A stretch of DNA of 64,000 nucleotides from Toxorhynchites rutilus septentrionalis (Eukaryota; Arthropoda; Insecta; Diptera; Culicidae). Of the stretch, positions 24,310-36,830 are shown in pieces. Numbering within the stretch: the stretch's first letter is position 1; the number at the start of each line of letters is the position of its first letter. Under the pieces are notes generated by a model. It did not search any database. It saw nothing but the letters and a program-made list of their open reading frames with translations, and had not been told where the DNA came from. Position numbers and translations under genes: made by a program. The DNA is taken from contig NC_073746.1 of assembly GCF_029784135.1 (NCBI RefSeq), positions 181,227,788 through 181,291,787 of the forward strand. Reading direction: 5' to 3'.

Positions 24310-27300
24310 ATTGAAATATTGAGATAATTGAACTCAATATCTCAAAAAAAAACTGTGTTTTATTTAAAAAAGTTGACAATTCCTTAATGAAAGACCCGTT
24401 ATATTCAATAAGTACAGTATTTCAGTGTCGTTATAGTCAACGAGCCAACCAACAGAACATGACAATGCTGAGTGTCACTTTGACAGTCTGCTTTTTATTA
24501 TTTTGTTATCGGTCGTTGTCACTGCTACCGAGTTTCATTTTTAACACTTTAAGGACCGCTCACGAATTTTCTCGTGTTTCGCGTTCCATCTCTTACGGAT
24601 GAATCACGAAATAACCCGTGTTGTCTACACTTGATGGTTAAATCCTTGGTCTGGTAAGAATCTAATAATATCTACCGATGGCTCGCCTTCATCTCATTCA
24701 TACAGAAGGAAACAATCTCATTCGTGGAATTCGAACATATGAAGCGTACAAGCGTTTGCCCCAAAACATGCGATCCTTAATATGTTAAATTTCTATAATG
24801 TTTTGTTCTACTCGCATAAATTTAGCAATCCTACGTAATCCCATACTGCATTATCAACAATATGATAGATAGCATTACAAACAGAAACTGTAACGTTTGA
24901 CGTTTGACCTGCTGAAAATCTAACGGAATAAAAAGTAAATTAAGTGTCCAAATTTGAACATATTTTCCAGCTTGGGAATTGATCAAAATCGACAAATGAG
25001 AGATCAACTGAAACATTATGTGTCAACCAAAACGAACAAAATCAACGTATTTGTTATCACATCAAAACACCCTGAAGTGCTCATCCAATTACCAGTACTT
25101 TCACAACCTCCCTAGGAAAGTCGCTCCATTACGTTTGTACTAGCTACTTCTAGTCGGACCCTTGGAAGGATCCATGCTGAATGGTTTGACGAAGTGATGA
25201 CTGATGTTTTATGCATCAGAACACAGAGCAAAAGTTCTCCCCCTCTTCCGGTGACTACGGTGTAAGCTACGAGCTGTCCGCCATATTTTCGCCTCCCCAC
25301 TCCATTGGGTACCGGTAACAAAGGAACCGGACCGAGCGCTGCCAAACTGCGCGCACCAGACAAGTAGTACAGGTAGACAATACCTGCAAATGAACATTAA
25401 AATTTTGTCCATAGAGTGAAAGATAAATTATTCAGTGGTCTGAAACTGAGGCAATTCAAGGGAACAGAGCCCATAAAAAATACTATGATCAGCACTCAAC
25501 CCAATGCAGATCGGACCGGCGGATGGGTGACTGGGAAAAATGTTATTAAATATTATTTTCTCATATTTTTCGTTCTGTTTGATAACGGCGAACTGTAAAT
25601 AATAGATTAGTGTAAAGTAATTCCTATCCTGCCTCGTTTCGTTGGTCGCTTTCCGACGAGTCGAAAGGCTACGAAATTTCATTCAAAAAAAAAAAATGTT
25701 ACAAAGCATTTCCGTTTGTGGCATTAAACACAAAAAAGCGGCTATGGCAGCAAATCATTACCAGCGACGCACGATGACATTATTCCCGGCACTTCGGATC
25801 GACATGTCAGCGCAAATGGAGCGAAAAAAGCGGTGTTGAATAATTTATATTAATTCATTTTCACATGTTACACGAATGAAGAGAGCCGCGTCGTCCTGCG
25901 GTTGATTGCTATTGACGTGCTAATTTTCATACAACGTTGTGTATGAGTACCTACCTATATATTTTTGTACAACAATAAATCCACCGATGGGTAAATGGAC
26001 TTTTTTTCCCCGAGAGCTCAGTGAAAGCAATTTGATTGATTGGGTTTTCAGTACATTCCCAATATAATTTGAATATCGAACATGTCACAAGCAGTCACAT
26101 TTACAATGTTTTATTGTGACAGTAATACGTGCCGTTGACATCTGTGTTGGTGTGTATCCTTTTCTGTTCTGATACCCGAAATTGGAGGTATTCGTATATG
26201 TTTTTTTTCTTCGCGCTGTATTTTTTTCGGAACAAAGCCTCATCGCTCAGTGGACAGAGTTTTAATGGAATTGAAATCGTACAAAAGCCATTTAATCTCT
26301 CGTAGCAAGATTATTATTGCTGCACAGCGTCGAATGGTGAAGCGTTGAAGCGGGGTGGATTGAGGGAAGAAGGCTAACGATGTGGCGTTGCACACCTGAG
26401 GCTCCATCTCTAACGCAGTCCACGAAAGATAACGTTTCCAGCCTTCGGATACTTGTGCTGCATGCACACGAGCGTTAACAAGAATGTTGGACTGTAATAC
26501 ACCGATCCCCTAGGTAATAAATTAGAATTAAAGTACTTTAATCGCCCGTACAACGAAAACACATGTTCTGGCTTTGCTGCGCCCCCGACATGATCGTCAT
26601 CATCGGAAACAACGGTGGCGGGGCAGCAATGGTGGCAAAGGACGGTGGACACCGTTGCATTTAGCGCTGGGGAGGAGAATTTATAGGGATTTTAGAAATT
26701 GTCCCAGCTTATGTCCGGCCGAACGCCGTACAAAGGCAGGAAAAAAATTAGGATAATCTATCCATTATTACTGCATGTGGTGGCCAGCCCTCGCTTAACG
26801 AGCAAACAGAACTCCGAGCGTGTGCAGTAGTAGGAGTGTAATCTCATTTTGTATGTGTATGGGCGCGTATGAATCGAATCTATCGTTCAAAATATGAAAT
26901 CGGGAAATCGAGTACGAAACAACATATTGGCTTTTCAGGTCAAGCTGACATATCTCGGATGACATTGACGAAGTGTCTATAGGGGAACTTTGGGTAAGAC
27001 GCACCGTGTCGGTAAAACCATGAAAAATCATGGAAAACGCAGTAATTGGCAGGATTTTTCTGTGCTTATAACTTCCTTTTTTCATTATAAATACAATTAA
27101 ATGTATTGTAGCACCAAAAACCACGTCTATCTTCATAAAATAATGATATATCAAAAACTGCATGGTTTCATGCAACTTTGACCGCTTCTGTCATAAGAAT
27201 TTTGAAGCTTTAAAAAACTTATTTCAATTTTGCAAACTCCAATACACTCTTAAATGTTACCAGAGCTATCAATTGAGTTTGAATAACAAAATGTTAAAAA

Positions 27301-27800
27301 ATAATTTCTTACATCAATAATCTCATAATGGGGCACATCGTTCCAGCATGGAAATTAATAAAGAGAGTTAGTCAGTTCCAGTGTTACTAATTCACTCAGA
27401 TGTTTTCTGCAATTGTTATATACCCAGATGGTTTCTGAAAAGCATAAAACCATTTTCAAATATCCTTTCTTGTATCATGTGATAAGAACCAGAACGAACA
27501 AAATCATTTCAATGTCTCTGACTACTAAAATCCATCCATGATTAAGAATAATGCAAACCTTAGAATAAGAATAAAAACTCATAAATACAAAGGCCAAAAC
27601 TGCCCATGATTGCATAGGAGCCGTAATCGACAACACCATTAGTGTTGGGGAAACGTATTATTGTTGTATTTGGCCTATAAGCATAACCATGCAAATTTCC
27701 GATGAAATGATCTGTACAGTTGAAGGATATTATAGGCAAAAAGAGGGCCTAGGTGATTTTGCGGATTATAACAATTTTTTTCCATTTGGAAAACGCTTGC
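24310..27800. other. Intron sequence, mostly unrecognised
   Basis: At 24541 the sequence TTAACACTTTAAGGACCGCT plus CACGA matches the end of the TTAA element at 52850, so one end of that family lies here without a visible partner. The rest (24.7-27.8 kb) shows short frames without motifs. The segments 25110-25400 and 26560-26760 are locally GC-richer and lack detected repeats, so they may be unique intron sequence. Confidence 0.5.
24541..24630 (+). repeat. Solo end of the TTAA-type element family
   Basis: TTAA is followed by CACTTTAAGGACCGCTCACG, against TTAA CACTTTGCGGACCGCTCACG at 52850. Both continue with a CACGA...TTCGCGTTCC/TTCGCATTCC block. No second end in the expected orientation was found nearby. 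Confidence 0.6.
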
Positions 27801-27837
27801 GTCTATTTATGCGGACAATCAATCGTTTCAATGAACA

Positions 27838-28581
27838 TTTGTCCGCATAGCTAGACGTAATCACCAGGTTACTCTGTTTGTAACGTTAGTATTTACAATT
27901 CCGTTAATAGTGAAAACGTCTCCGTCGGTAGTTTGAGTTGTTATCGGATAAAATCAAAAAGGGTTGGAAGAAATTTAGTGAAATGTCTGGAAAAGGTGCT
28001 CTTGATTTGTTGCGAGTCTATGATAGTACTTTTTAACTGAAGAATTCTCTGGGATATGATAAGAACAGCAGATTCGTGTTTTTTTAATTAATTGAATTTG
28101 TAAAGGCAATCTGCAATATTCATAATTTTAGCAACATGATTTACCGATATCACGATCAATCGCATAAAGATGGTGTAGTGCCTTACTCCAACGGTATGAG
28201 TAAATGCTGAGTATGTGGAATAATCCAATGCTGAATCCGAGAAGTTATAATGCTGAGAACCAATATTATTTTAATTTTACAACTGATCTGATTGTTTCAT
28301 TATCTACTTGAAGATTCAAATGCGGAAACTTAGGTAATTATAACATTTAATTGTTCATCGTGTACAGAAAATAGTAATTATATGAGCAGCATTCAATGGT
28401 TTCTTATATTCATCTATTAGGAAACACTAAGTGGTAAGACACTATCGCGACGGACATGTTTGGACTCTACAAGAAATATGATTCAAATGTAGATTTAGCT
28501 TATAGTACATAATACTGATAATTGTTGATTTTCGAACGATGTTTGAAAGCTGTATAGAACTACGTCTGTTATGCGGACAAA
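27838..28581. mobile_element. Candidate 744-bp MITE with TTTGTCCGCATA ends
   Basis: The left sequence TTTGTCCGCATAGCTAGACG (27838-27857) is mirrored at 28562-28581 by ACGTCTGTTATGCGGACAAA. A third, inverted copy of the motif (GTCTATTTATGCGGACAA, 27801-27818) lies 20 bp outside the left end, forming a hairpin with it. The interior has no coding capacity. No clear target duplication. Confidence 0.55.
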
Positions 28582-28589
28582 CAGTGATT

Positions 28590-29480
28590 TTTCGGAAACG
28601 TTTTTTCAAAATTGCTCAAATGTTTTCGAACCTAAAATGGTTGCATGTTGAGCACACTTATTACATTGTATAGAATGCGAAAGAGCGAAAAAGTCGATTT
28701 TGTTCATTTTGTCGTTTACGTCTTCTATACAAACATGGACAGAAAAGTCTGACACAGCGGCACGTAGCAATATATTTATGAACAGCGGCGCCTATTGATA
28801 CGCTTGTAAGCAAAAATATTGGATTCAAAATTCTTTAGCGTTATCGGCGTTTGATAACAAAAATGCCTCGAAAATTCGAGATCATATGATGATTCTAACT
28901 GGTAGAAACGCAACGGAAGCGGAGGGTATGAGCAGCGAATCAAGAGTTATCTAAAATAAACGCTTCGATATCGTTTGACATTATGACTCTTTGTTGTGGT
29001 GTGTTTTGGACACGCATATCCGCGTTGACGGCATTGAGCTTCGTATTACGGAATGGGGGAGTAGGCATGACTATATGGGTTTGCAGAAGTAATGAACACA
29101 CTTTTGAAATAAAAAACTATGAATAAAAATTATTTTTCCCAAATCAAATTAGTACTCTATGTAAATGAAAATCACTTTTACTCTAAAAATATCATACAAA
29201 AATTGTGTCGAAAGATAATTTTATATTATAATGGTATGTTTTGGTGAGAATATCTGAAAATTCATAGAAAATAGTTTAAATTAGGGTCAGAACAACGTAC
29301 TTCTAGTAAATAAATAAAGCCAAGAAAAAAAAAATCATACAAATTATAGCAATTTAAAACTGCATTAGGGCCGACTAATCTCATAGAGAATAGTTGGCCT
29401 CATAAAAAACTAATGTCGTATCCAGATGTCGACACCATTCCGCCGTCGACACGAATTGAGACAGTCAAGTCGACAGTTAG
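28590..29480. other. AT-rich intron sequence with weak repeat similarity
   Basis: The stretch at about 29200-29260 (ATTATAATGGTATGTTTTGG) resembles the interior of the Helitron at 44448-45005 (ATTATAATGGTGAGTTTTGG), suggesting a decayed Helitron piece. At 29530-29580 GATTGATGCAAGCATCT and TATAAAAGTTCGAAAT match the body of the repeat at 55040-55110 (inverted). Confidence 0.45.
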
Positions 29481-29588
29481 TCGACAGTTAGTCGACATTT
29501 CGATGGATGGGTAGAAATAGTTCCGATCGATTGATGCAAGCATCTCTGCGTTAAACAGTTCAGTTATAAAAGTTCGAAATATTTAATA

Positions 29589-30849
29589 CAGCCTGTCCAC
29601 GTTAAATTTCGGACACTTTTCTTTCAGTGTGGTTTATGAAATATTTCACTAATCAATGAAATATTTCACTTACATGACAGCTGAAACCCTCCTCTTTATT
29701 TCGATGTCCAACATGTTTACATTCTTCTTCAATTTGGTAAAATGGCGTCGAATCAAGTGGAAGTACGCGAACGGCAGCAAAATCCAACACTGTCGGTACG
29801 CGATCTTGCCAGAAAGCTAAAACTGCCGAAGAGTACCGTGTTTAGTGTGTGCAAATCGTTGGACCAGCGCTTAACTGTGGATCGGAAGGTTGGAAGCGGA
29901 ACAAATCGAAAAGTATGCTCCCGATAGATGGACCGAAAGGTGGTTGCCATTATTGAGAAACATACTAACCTTTCAGTCAATGTGGCTCGAAAGGTTGGAA
30001 AATCAAAATCAAGTGTACAAAAAGTGAAGCAGAGGCATGGACTGAAGGCGTACAAAGTGAAAAAGGTGCCCAATCGTGATGATAAGTAAAATTTCACTGC
30101 AAAAAGCCGTGCTAAGGTACTCTACACCCAGTTTTTGCAAAAATGTTCATGCACCAGAAAGGACGATGAAACTTATGTTCTCGAAGACTTGCTTTTTATA
30201 CTGCAATGCGAAGGAATGCCGTAGCCGAGTTTTACCGGACCAAGAAGCAGTATAAATTCCCCAAAAAGTACTTGGTGTGGCAGGCCATATGCAGTTGTGG
30301 CCGAAAATCCAAATCCTTCGTCTCTACCGGCACTATCAACAAAAAAGGCTACGAGAAGGAAAGTCTCCAGAAGCGGTTGCTGTCATTCATAAGAAGCCAC
30401 GACTCTCCAGCGTTGTTTTGGTCAGAGTTGGCCTCTTGTCACTATGCAAAATCCATCCTGGAGTGGTATAATGTACATGAGGTCAAATATGTGCCAAAAC
30501 AGCAAATCCACCGAACTGTCCAGAACTTCGCCCAGTGGAAAAGTACTGGGCTCTGATTAAGCGAAAACTATTTGAAACTAAGAAGAAAGCGAATAGCATT
30601 GATGATTTCAAGAGGAGATGGAAAAGCGCCGCTGCCAGCATTTCTGAGGATACTGTATGGAACCTAATGGCAGATGTTCCCAAGAAAGTTTGTGAATTTT
30701 ACAGACAACGTAATTAACATCGAAGTAAGCTTTCCTTGTTTTAGATATAAGTCTATTTTACTGAAATAAACAATCGGTTTTGTTGTATTAAGTGAATTTT
30801 TGTTTTACTGGCATCATCTTGGTGTCTGAAATTTAACGTGGACAGGCTT
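29589..30849 (+). mobile_element. DD37E mariner (ITmD37E-like), inactivated
   Basis: Flanked by TA on both sides (29587-29588; 30850-30851). The inverted ends read CAGCCTGTCCACGTTAAATT on the left and, as reverse complement on the right, AAGCCTGTCCACGTTAAATT, followed by TCGGACAC and TCAGACACC. It carries a transposase pseudogene on the plus strand. The length (1261 bp) is normal for this family. Confidence 0.9.
29742..30717 (+). pseudogene. DD37E mariner transposase, broken
   Basis: The N-terminus MASNQVEVRERQQNPTLSVR and the following LARKLKLPKSTV are a helix-turn-helix DNA-binding region. A second HTH follows in another frame (VARKVGKSKSSVQKVKQRHG). The DDETYV block marks the first catalytic aspartate (about 30166). 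The FWSELASCHYAK block (about 30420) has glutamate where the second aspartate should be. The NPPNCPELRPVEKYWALIKR block gives the last glutamate; 37 residues separate it from the second catalytic position once a one-base deletion near 30505 is corrected, which defines the DD37E group known from mosquitoes. There are at least three frameshifts or stops. Confidence 0.85.
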
Positions 30850-30928
30850 TATATTCGTTTCACAATCAGTTTTAGATTTTCGTTCTACACTCACAAATTG
30901 TCACAAAACCAAGTGAGAAGTTGAGCAA

Positions 30929-30936
<8 letters not shown>

Positions 30937-31026
<90 letters not shown>

Positions 31027-31036
31027 GTATATATAT
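30937..31036. repeat. (TA)n microsatellite upstream of the mariner fragment
   Basis: A TA dinucleotide tract of about 90 bp followed by a short AATGTATATATATAC transition. It abuts directly the start of the duplicated mariner fragment. Confidence 0.95.
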
Positions 31037-31244
31037 ACAGCAAATCCACCGAACTGTCCAGAACTTCGCCCAGTGGAAAAGTACTGGGCTCTGATTAAGC
31101 GAAAACTATTTGAAACTAAGAAGAAAGCGAATAGCATTGATGATTTCAAGAGGAGATGGAAAAGCGCCGCTGCCAGCATTTCTGAGGATACTGTATGGAA
31201 CCTAATGGCAGATGTTCCCAAGAAAGTTTGTGAATCCTTGTTTT

Positions 31245-31251
<7 letters not shown>
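31037..31251 (+). repeat. Partial duplicate of the DD37E mariner 3' coding end
   Basis: Bases 31037-31235 are identical, as far as I can compare, to 30499-30697 (199 bp covering the last catalytic glutamate and the C-terminus). Bases 31235-31251 then match 30733-30749, so the copy lacks 35 bp present in the parent. It is bracketed by (TA)n arrays on both sides and has no mariner end. The open frame here is a fragment, not a gene. Confidence 0.92.

Positions 31252-31299
<48 letters not shown>
31247..31299. repeat. (TA)n microsatellite downstream of the mariner fragment
   Basis: A TA tract of about 50 bp grown from the natural TTTTAGATATA sequence that also exists, unexpanded, at 30741-30750 in the parent element. 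Confidence 0.93.
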
Positions 31300-31301
<2 letters not shown>

Positions 31302-31304
31302 TAT

Positions 31305-34300
31305 TTTACACGTCGTGTTTGATTTTTTTTCAAAATGCAAAAAAAATCGTTTATTAAAGTACGATCTCACTAACACAATTCATTTATCAAGAGTATTCCG
31401 AGACAACCTTCTCTTGTGAAGGAACCAGATGTTGTTGTGGGGGAATAATGATTTGAATATTCTCATTGTTACCAGCAGGTAAGCGTTCGTGGTTGGGTAA
31501 TTTAGGTAGCAATTTAGTTGCAGGATTGAGCGCTGCCACGGTCTTGTCATTGGGTTGAGCAGTTTTATTAGAAACAAGATTGATTGGTGCCAGACATGAA
31601 GAGTTGAATTCCCTGTCAGAAACGATGGATTGATAGCACCGACGTTTTCGCCACCCGAATCATAACAATACTACTGTTTGAGGATTCACGAGCTACTGAA
31701 GCTGACATAATTTCACGAAGAAAACTCATTTTTATTCCACAATAAAATCTTGAATTACTCGTTCGATTTCATACAATACATCTCCATTACGCTATGTTAG
31801 GACGCGATGCGTAAGGGGCTTCTGCCAACAGTCGACTCAAAACCACATGTCGGCTCGTCGAGTTGCTGCTGCATGGTGTGGAATAAATCAGCTCCACTCC
31901 AGATTAATTATTCAGCACTGACCGCACGAAATAATTCATTCGGTGGGAAGTAAGCATATCAATTTCCAGAATTCGCCAACATCTGCCGGCAAGTTGGTCT
32001 GGCCCAAGCCGTAGCTTAAGTTCTTGTCCGAAAGACAGGCCGTATATCTCGTCGTCGTGTAGAGCAACGAACGCGGCATCATAACCCAAGTCAAGCCGTG
32101 ATATCGAACGCAAACAATGAGCGGAAAACCATTTATATAATAAATTAAATTCTAAATAAATAAGCGCACTTATTTCGTGGAGTGGGGCCACCAATCACGC
32201 GCCTTCCCAGCCTCGTTGCCTCGATTTACACGAGCAGAGTGCGAATCCACACAGTTCGCGGAATGAGCAATAAATTACTCGCAGTATAGTGGATTTGTAT
32301 GAGGTCGAACTCGAAACCGGAACTTCGAAAGGATCTTTGCCCACATTGGAAATATTTCGGGAACAGAAGTGAACCGATTTGATGACCTGCATATTATGTT
32401 ATGAACAGTTCTGTTCTCACCCAGTTACGATTTTCAATCAGACTGGCTGATTGAAATTAAAGTCACTAGTTTGTGCAAAACCTGCATGTGCATTGGCCTC
32501 GGTCAAATTATGAAACACTAACTGTAAATTCCATCCCATTGCAAAATAACTACGAGTCCAAAAATGTATGATAAATGGTCACAGATTCGGCGAAGCGCAC
32601 ACATAACTTCATCCAGCAGTGGCGCACATTCCGGCCGGACTGCAACTAACACCGGGCATAATGTCGTCGGTTTCAATTCGATTTGCTGCGCAATTTCTGG
32701 CCCAAAATGTAATCATCGCGACTCTTGGTTGTCTTCAATATCGTTCCGTCGATCTGATTATCGAGCAGTGCTTTCATAACGAGTACGCGTTGGCTGTAAG
32801 ACAGACTGGGTGATTCAATATGTGCGAATAGCATGTTCTACCAGTGTTGCCAAACTAACCATATTTTTTTCGTGACACTTTTGATTGACATCCCACATGA
32901 AAATTTCGTAAATTATTATTTTGCAGTAAATATAGCAGCTGAAAATTTGACTACAACTATTTGATTCAACCATAGAACACGCTCCAATAAATCAGATGAG
33001 CTGGAATTGCTATATCTGATGATCCGTTTTAAGCGACTCATGGAACTGACGACCGGCAGTGAGATTGCAGCCTATATGCATACAACACTAACGCAAAAAT
33101 ATCTCACCCAGCCAAGGCATAAAAAAAGAGTGCAATATACTTGATTGGATATTTTATTAACGTAATCTGCTATATGGACAGCGAGATGGACCGCTTGGAC
33201 TATACGCTGCCTGCCAGAATTCGCTGCTGCCTGTATGTGTGTGGATGCCTGCGATGGTTCCGACGATGAAACGGGACTGAAATTGCCCTCTTAACGACCT
33301 CCATGTGCGATAAATTATTCAAATAAATTATGGTACACTTTATTCCATAATGGCGTTATTGAAAGTAATCAAAACAAACGGAAAACATGGTTGCACTTTT
33401 GCACTGCAATCTATATATACACCGATCGGAACAACATACGGGTCGAATCGATGCCAAAAGTCAGAGGTCTAATGAAATGCATATTGACAGATGGATGAAT
33501 TCATCTGTGTGCATGGAGTGTAAACTGTCCCATCATGTTGCCATTTTGCAGCGGCATAAATTATCTCGATGGATGACGATTATTTTCGGTACAGTTTACT
33601 GTGTATAACTTTATGTAAATTGATGTGGAAAGATTGGGAAGAACAGTAGCAATCCAAAAAGAACCGAGGACGAGCAGCAAAAGCTGCAATTTCGAAGTAG
33701 AATTGTCACTCTGTAATTGAGATGGATTATCCAAAAATGATTCAGTTTGCAGTTCATTCCGATGTTCTGGAGAAGGAGCAATTTAAGAAGCTCATTTCTA
33801 AGATCTGGGACGAGATACGATGGACCAAATGCGTGCCGCGTGCGATTCTTCTGAGAAACGTCTCAAGCTTGTCATATAGGACAATGGAAGGGGGGGGGTG
33901 GGTGGTGTAGTGCTCTCAGCTAATATGTCGCAAAAGTTCTCAATACACATTGCCTCAATAAAAATTGGCACAGAAAAGAATATCTTGTATTTTCAGTTTT
34001 TAACGCATTTTTAATGTGTATTCGTACTTATTGAACACCCTGTAGACTAAAGGCTGAGGCCTGTGGGTAAACGCGGCAAAACCAAGTATGTACATGAGAG
34101 GAAGTCCAAAGTCCAAAGTAAAACCTACGGTGGTAAACGAGTTCATGTACTTGGAATCACTGATAACCGATGGCAACGACATCAGCAAGGAAATCCAGAA
34201 ACGCATCTTAGCAAGAGATCATGACTAGTCTTCGAGCTGCGTAGAATCCTTCGATTCTGACCCTGTATAAGACGCCGACAAGCTAGAATATTGAGTTACA

Positions 34301-34320
34301 ACAGCTTCTCGGAGTTTTTT
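31305..34320. other. Intron sequence without recognised genes
   Basis: No transposase, reverse transcriptase or repeat seen elsewhere in the window. A minus-strand frame at 31904-32194 (96 codons, with LGYDAAFVALHDDEIYG) has a protein-like composition but no recognised motif, start context or splice support; I do not call it. 33160-33300 and 31950-32110 are GC-richer than the surroundings. Confidence 0.45.
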
Positions 34321-34329
34321 TAATGGAGG

Positions 34330-36830
34330 TGAGGATTTCCAGTCTTATCTGGGAAGGGTTAACCCAGACGTCGAGTGGGGCTCTCACCCACTAAAACCAA
34401 GCCTTCTACTAGTTACCTCATTCCCCCTGGGACCACATCTATGCGACTACTTCAGGGGGCGGCTGTGCTCATGCACTTCACGAGTCTTCAACGCTGACTA
34501 GTGTTGTTCCTTCCCTTTTTCTCTATATTCACCATTCGTTGCTCTCCACTGCACTTATGACCATTTTGCAGGCATCCATTTACCCATTTACCCATTTTTC
34601 TGTTCTCCGCGACAGTTTACCTATCGAGAAGTGCACCGATTAGGAAGCGGCATCCAACTTGACGCGCGCCCCGTCACAGCCACCCTCGCAGGATTTTGCT
34701 TCCCAACGGAGCACCGACCTACCCTCCAACATAACGCGCACTCCGTCACGGCCGCTCTCGTAGGGTACTATCCGGTGCTTCAGATCTCGCTGTGGTTAAT
34801 CTTTTATAGTCAGGCGTTATCTGCACGCTGGTCGGTCCTCCACATCCGCTGTAGCTCGGACATTATGTGGACGATTGCACTGCGCTCCAGGTTCCCTCGT
34901 CACGACACATTTCCTCTACGATGTTCCCAGCATGAAGGGTAGGCAACCCCTCGCGCCATTCGGTGAATCTGGGACATACGAATACGACGTGTTCCGGTGT
35001 TTCCTCCGCATCTCCACACTCCGGACAAAGAGGCGATCTTGCATGTCCAAACTGGTGCAGATACTGCCTGAAGCAGACATGACCAGACAAAAACTGCGTT
35101 AGGTAGAAGTTTACCTCTCCATGTTTCCTGTTTACCCAGCCCATTAGTGTCGGTATGAGCCTGTGCGTCCACCTAGCCATCGACTCCGCCCTCATTAGCT
35201 TCCGGATTTCTCGGATTCCCCTCCTCATATAGCACTCGCTGTCCTCCGCCAAGATGATGTCGATGGGGACCAACCTGGCTATGACGCAGACCGCTTCTGT
35301 TGATATGGTTCTGTACGCACTCACGACTCGCATCGCCATGAGCCGGTACGTACTATTCAGCCTCCCCGTGTTCCGCTGAGTTTCTAACGCTGCGATCCAG
35401 GCTGGACCCCCGTATCGTAATGTCGATGAGGATACACTAGCCAAAAGGTGCCTCTTGCTGCTGCTTGGGCCAGAATTGTTGGGCATGATTCTTGTCAGTG
35501 CATTGATTGTCTTCGTTGCTTTTTTACAAGCGTAGTCAACGTGACTGTTGAAGTTCAGTCGATCATCGATCTGCACTCCCAGGTATTTTAAGTCTCGCTT
35601 CGAAGTTATCAAGTGCTCTCCGAAGGTGATTTCTGCACGTTGCACCGCCCTGCGGTTGCTGACAATCAACATTTCGTTTTGCGGTGGACTATCTGCAGTT
35701 TCACACTTTGCATCCACCTTCCGATCATGTCTATCGACTCGATCGCGAGCATTTCGATCCGTTCCAAGGATTCTTCTGTCACGAGAATAACGATGTCATC
35801 CGCGAAGTCAATGATCTCCACACCTCTGGGCAGATTCAGTTTTAGTACGCCATCGTACATACTGTGCCAGAGCGATGAGCCCAGAATAGAGCCCTACGGA
35901 ACTCCCGCTGTAGTTTTAATCTGCGCCTGGCCCGTGTTTGTCTCGTACACCAGCACACGGTTCACGAAGTAGCTTCTCAGTATTCTACACAGGTAGTCTG
36001 GGACTCTCATCGCGTGGAGCGCAGTCGCGATGGCCTCCCAACTGGCACTATTGAACGCGTTCTTAACGTCGATCGTTATCCCTGCGCAGTATCGATTTCC
36101 TCTGAGCTTCTGTTTGGATGCTTTGTGGGCTATTTCGACCACTATGCGAATGGCATCTACCGTGGATCTCCCTTTCCGAAATCCGAACTGACTATCGGAC
36201 AGTACACGAACTCCCTCCGTGCATTCCGTCAGTCTATTGAGAATGATTCTCTCCAGAAGTTTCCCAAGAGTGTCCAGTAGGTATATGGGTTTATACGATG
36301 CTGGATCACCCAGCATCTTTCCTGGTTTGGGCAGTAGTACTAGTTTTTGTACCTTTCATCGATTCGGAAAGCAGCATTCGTCTAGACACTTCTGCATTGT
36401 TGTCCTGAACATCAGGGAATGCTAGGACTGCCGCTTTTAAAGCTACATTGGGGATTCCATCTGGGCCAGGTGCTTTCTTCGTTTTGAGGCGTTTCATAGC
36501 TGCAACTAGGACGTCGTTCGACACCCCTCTGCCTTCGTTGTTATCAATCTCATCCTCTCTATATGGCGTGGGTGGCCAGGTCGTTGGGTCGTGCTGCGGG
36601 AATAACCCTTCCACGATAACTTTTAGTTTTTCGGGACACATTTCGGAAGGTGTCGTTGGGCCCCTGAGCTTCGCCATCACCACTCGGTAGGTATTGCCCC
36701 ATGGATTGACGTTCACGTCCAGACATAGCTCCTTGGAGCAATAAGATTTGCTCCGCTTAATCGCCCGTTTGAGAGTGGATCTAGCCTCCATAAATTCCAC
36801 TCTTCACTCTCCTTCTTGCTTCTCAGCTTC
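34330..36830 (-). pseudogene. R1-type non-LTR retrotransposon ORF2 relic
   Basis: Minus-strand frames in order from 36800: KAPGPDGIPNVALK (about 36460), SYKPIYLLDTLGKLLERIIL (about 36290), FGFRKGRSTVDAI, the GITIDVKNAFNSASWEAI motif A block (about 36070), the IIDFADDIVILV catalytic box (about 35815), DLKYLGVQIDDRLNF (about 35590), and a C-terminal PLCPECGDAEETPEHVVFVC zinc-knuckle-like motif (about 35030). The VxYLGVxxD and C-terminal CCHC layout without RNase H points to the R1 clade. At least three frameshifts and a stop (near 36375, where a tryptophan is expected) break it. The endonuclease is missing or unrecognisable, so it is 5' truncated. GC-rich against the surroundings. The sequence 34330-34863 is the likely 3' UTR. 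Confidence 0.87.

Noticed and set aside
31904..32194. 96-codon minus-strand frame with protein-like composition
   Set aside because: No recognised domain, no splice sites of note and no conserved context; kept only as a remark.
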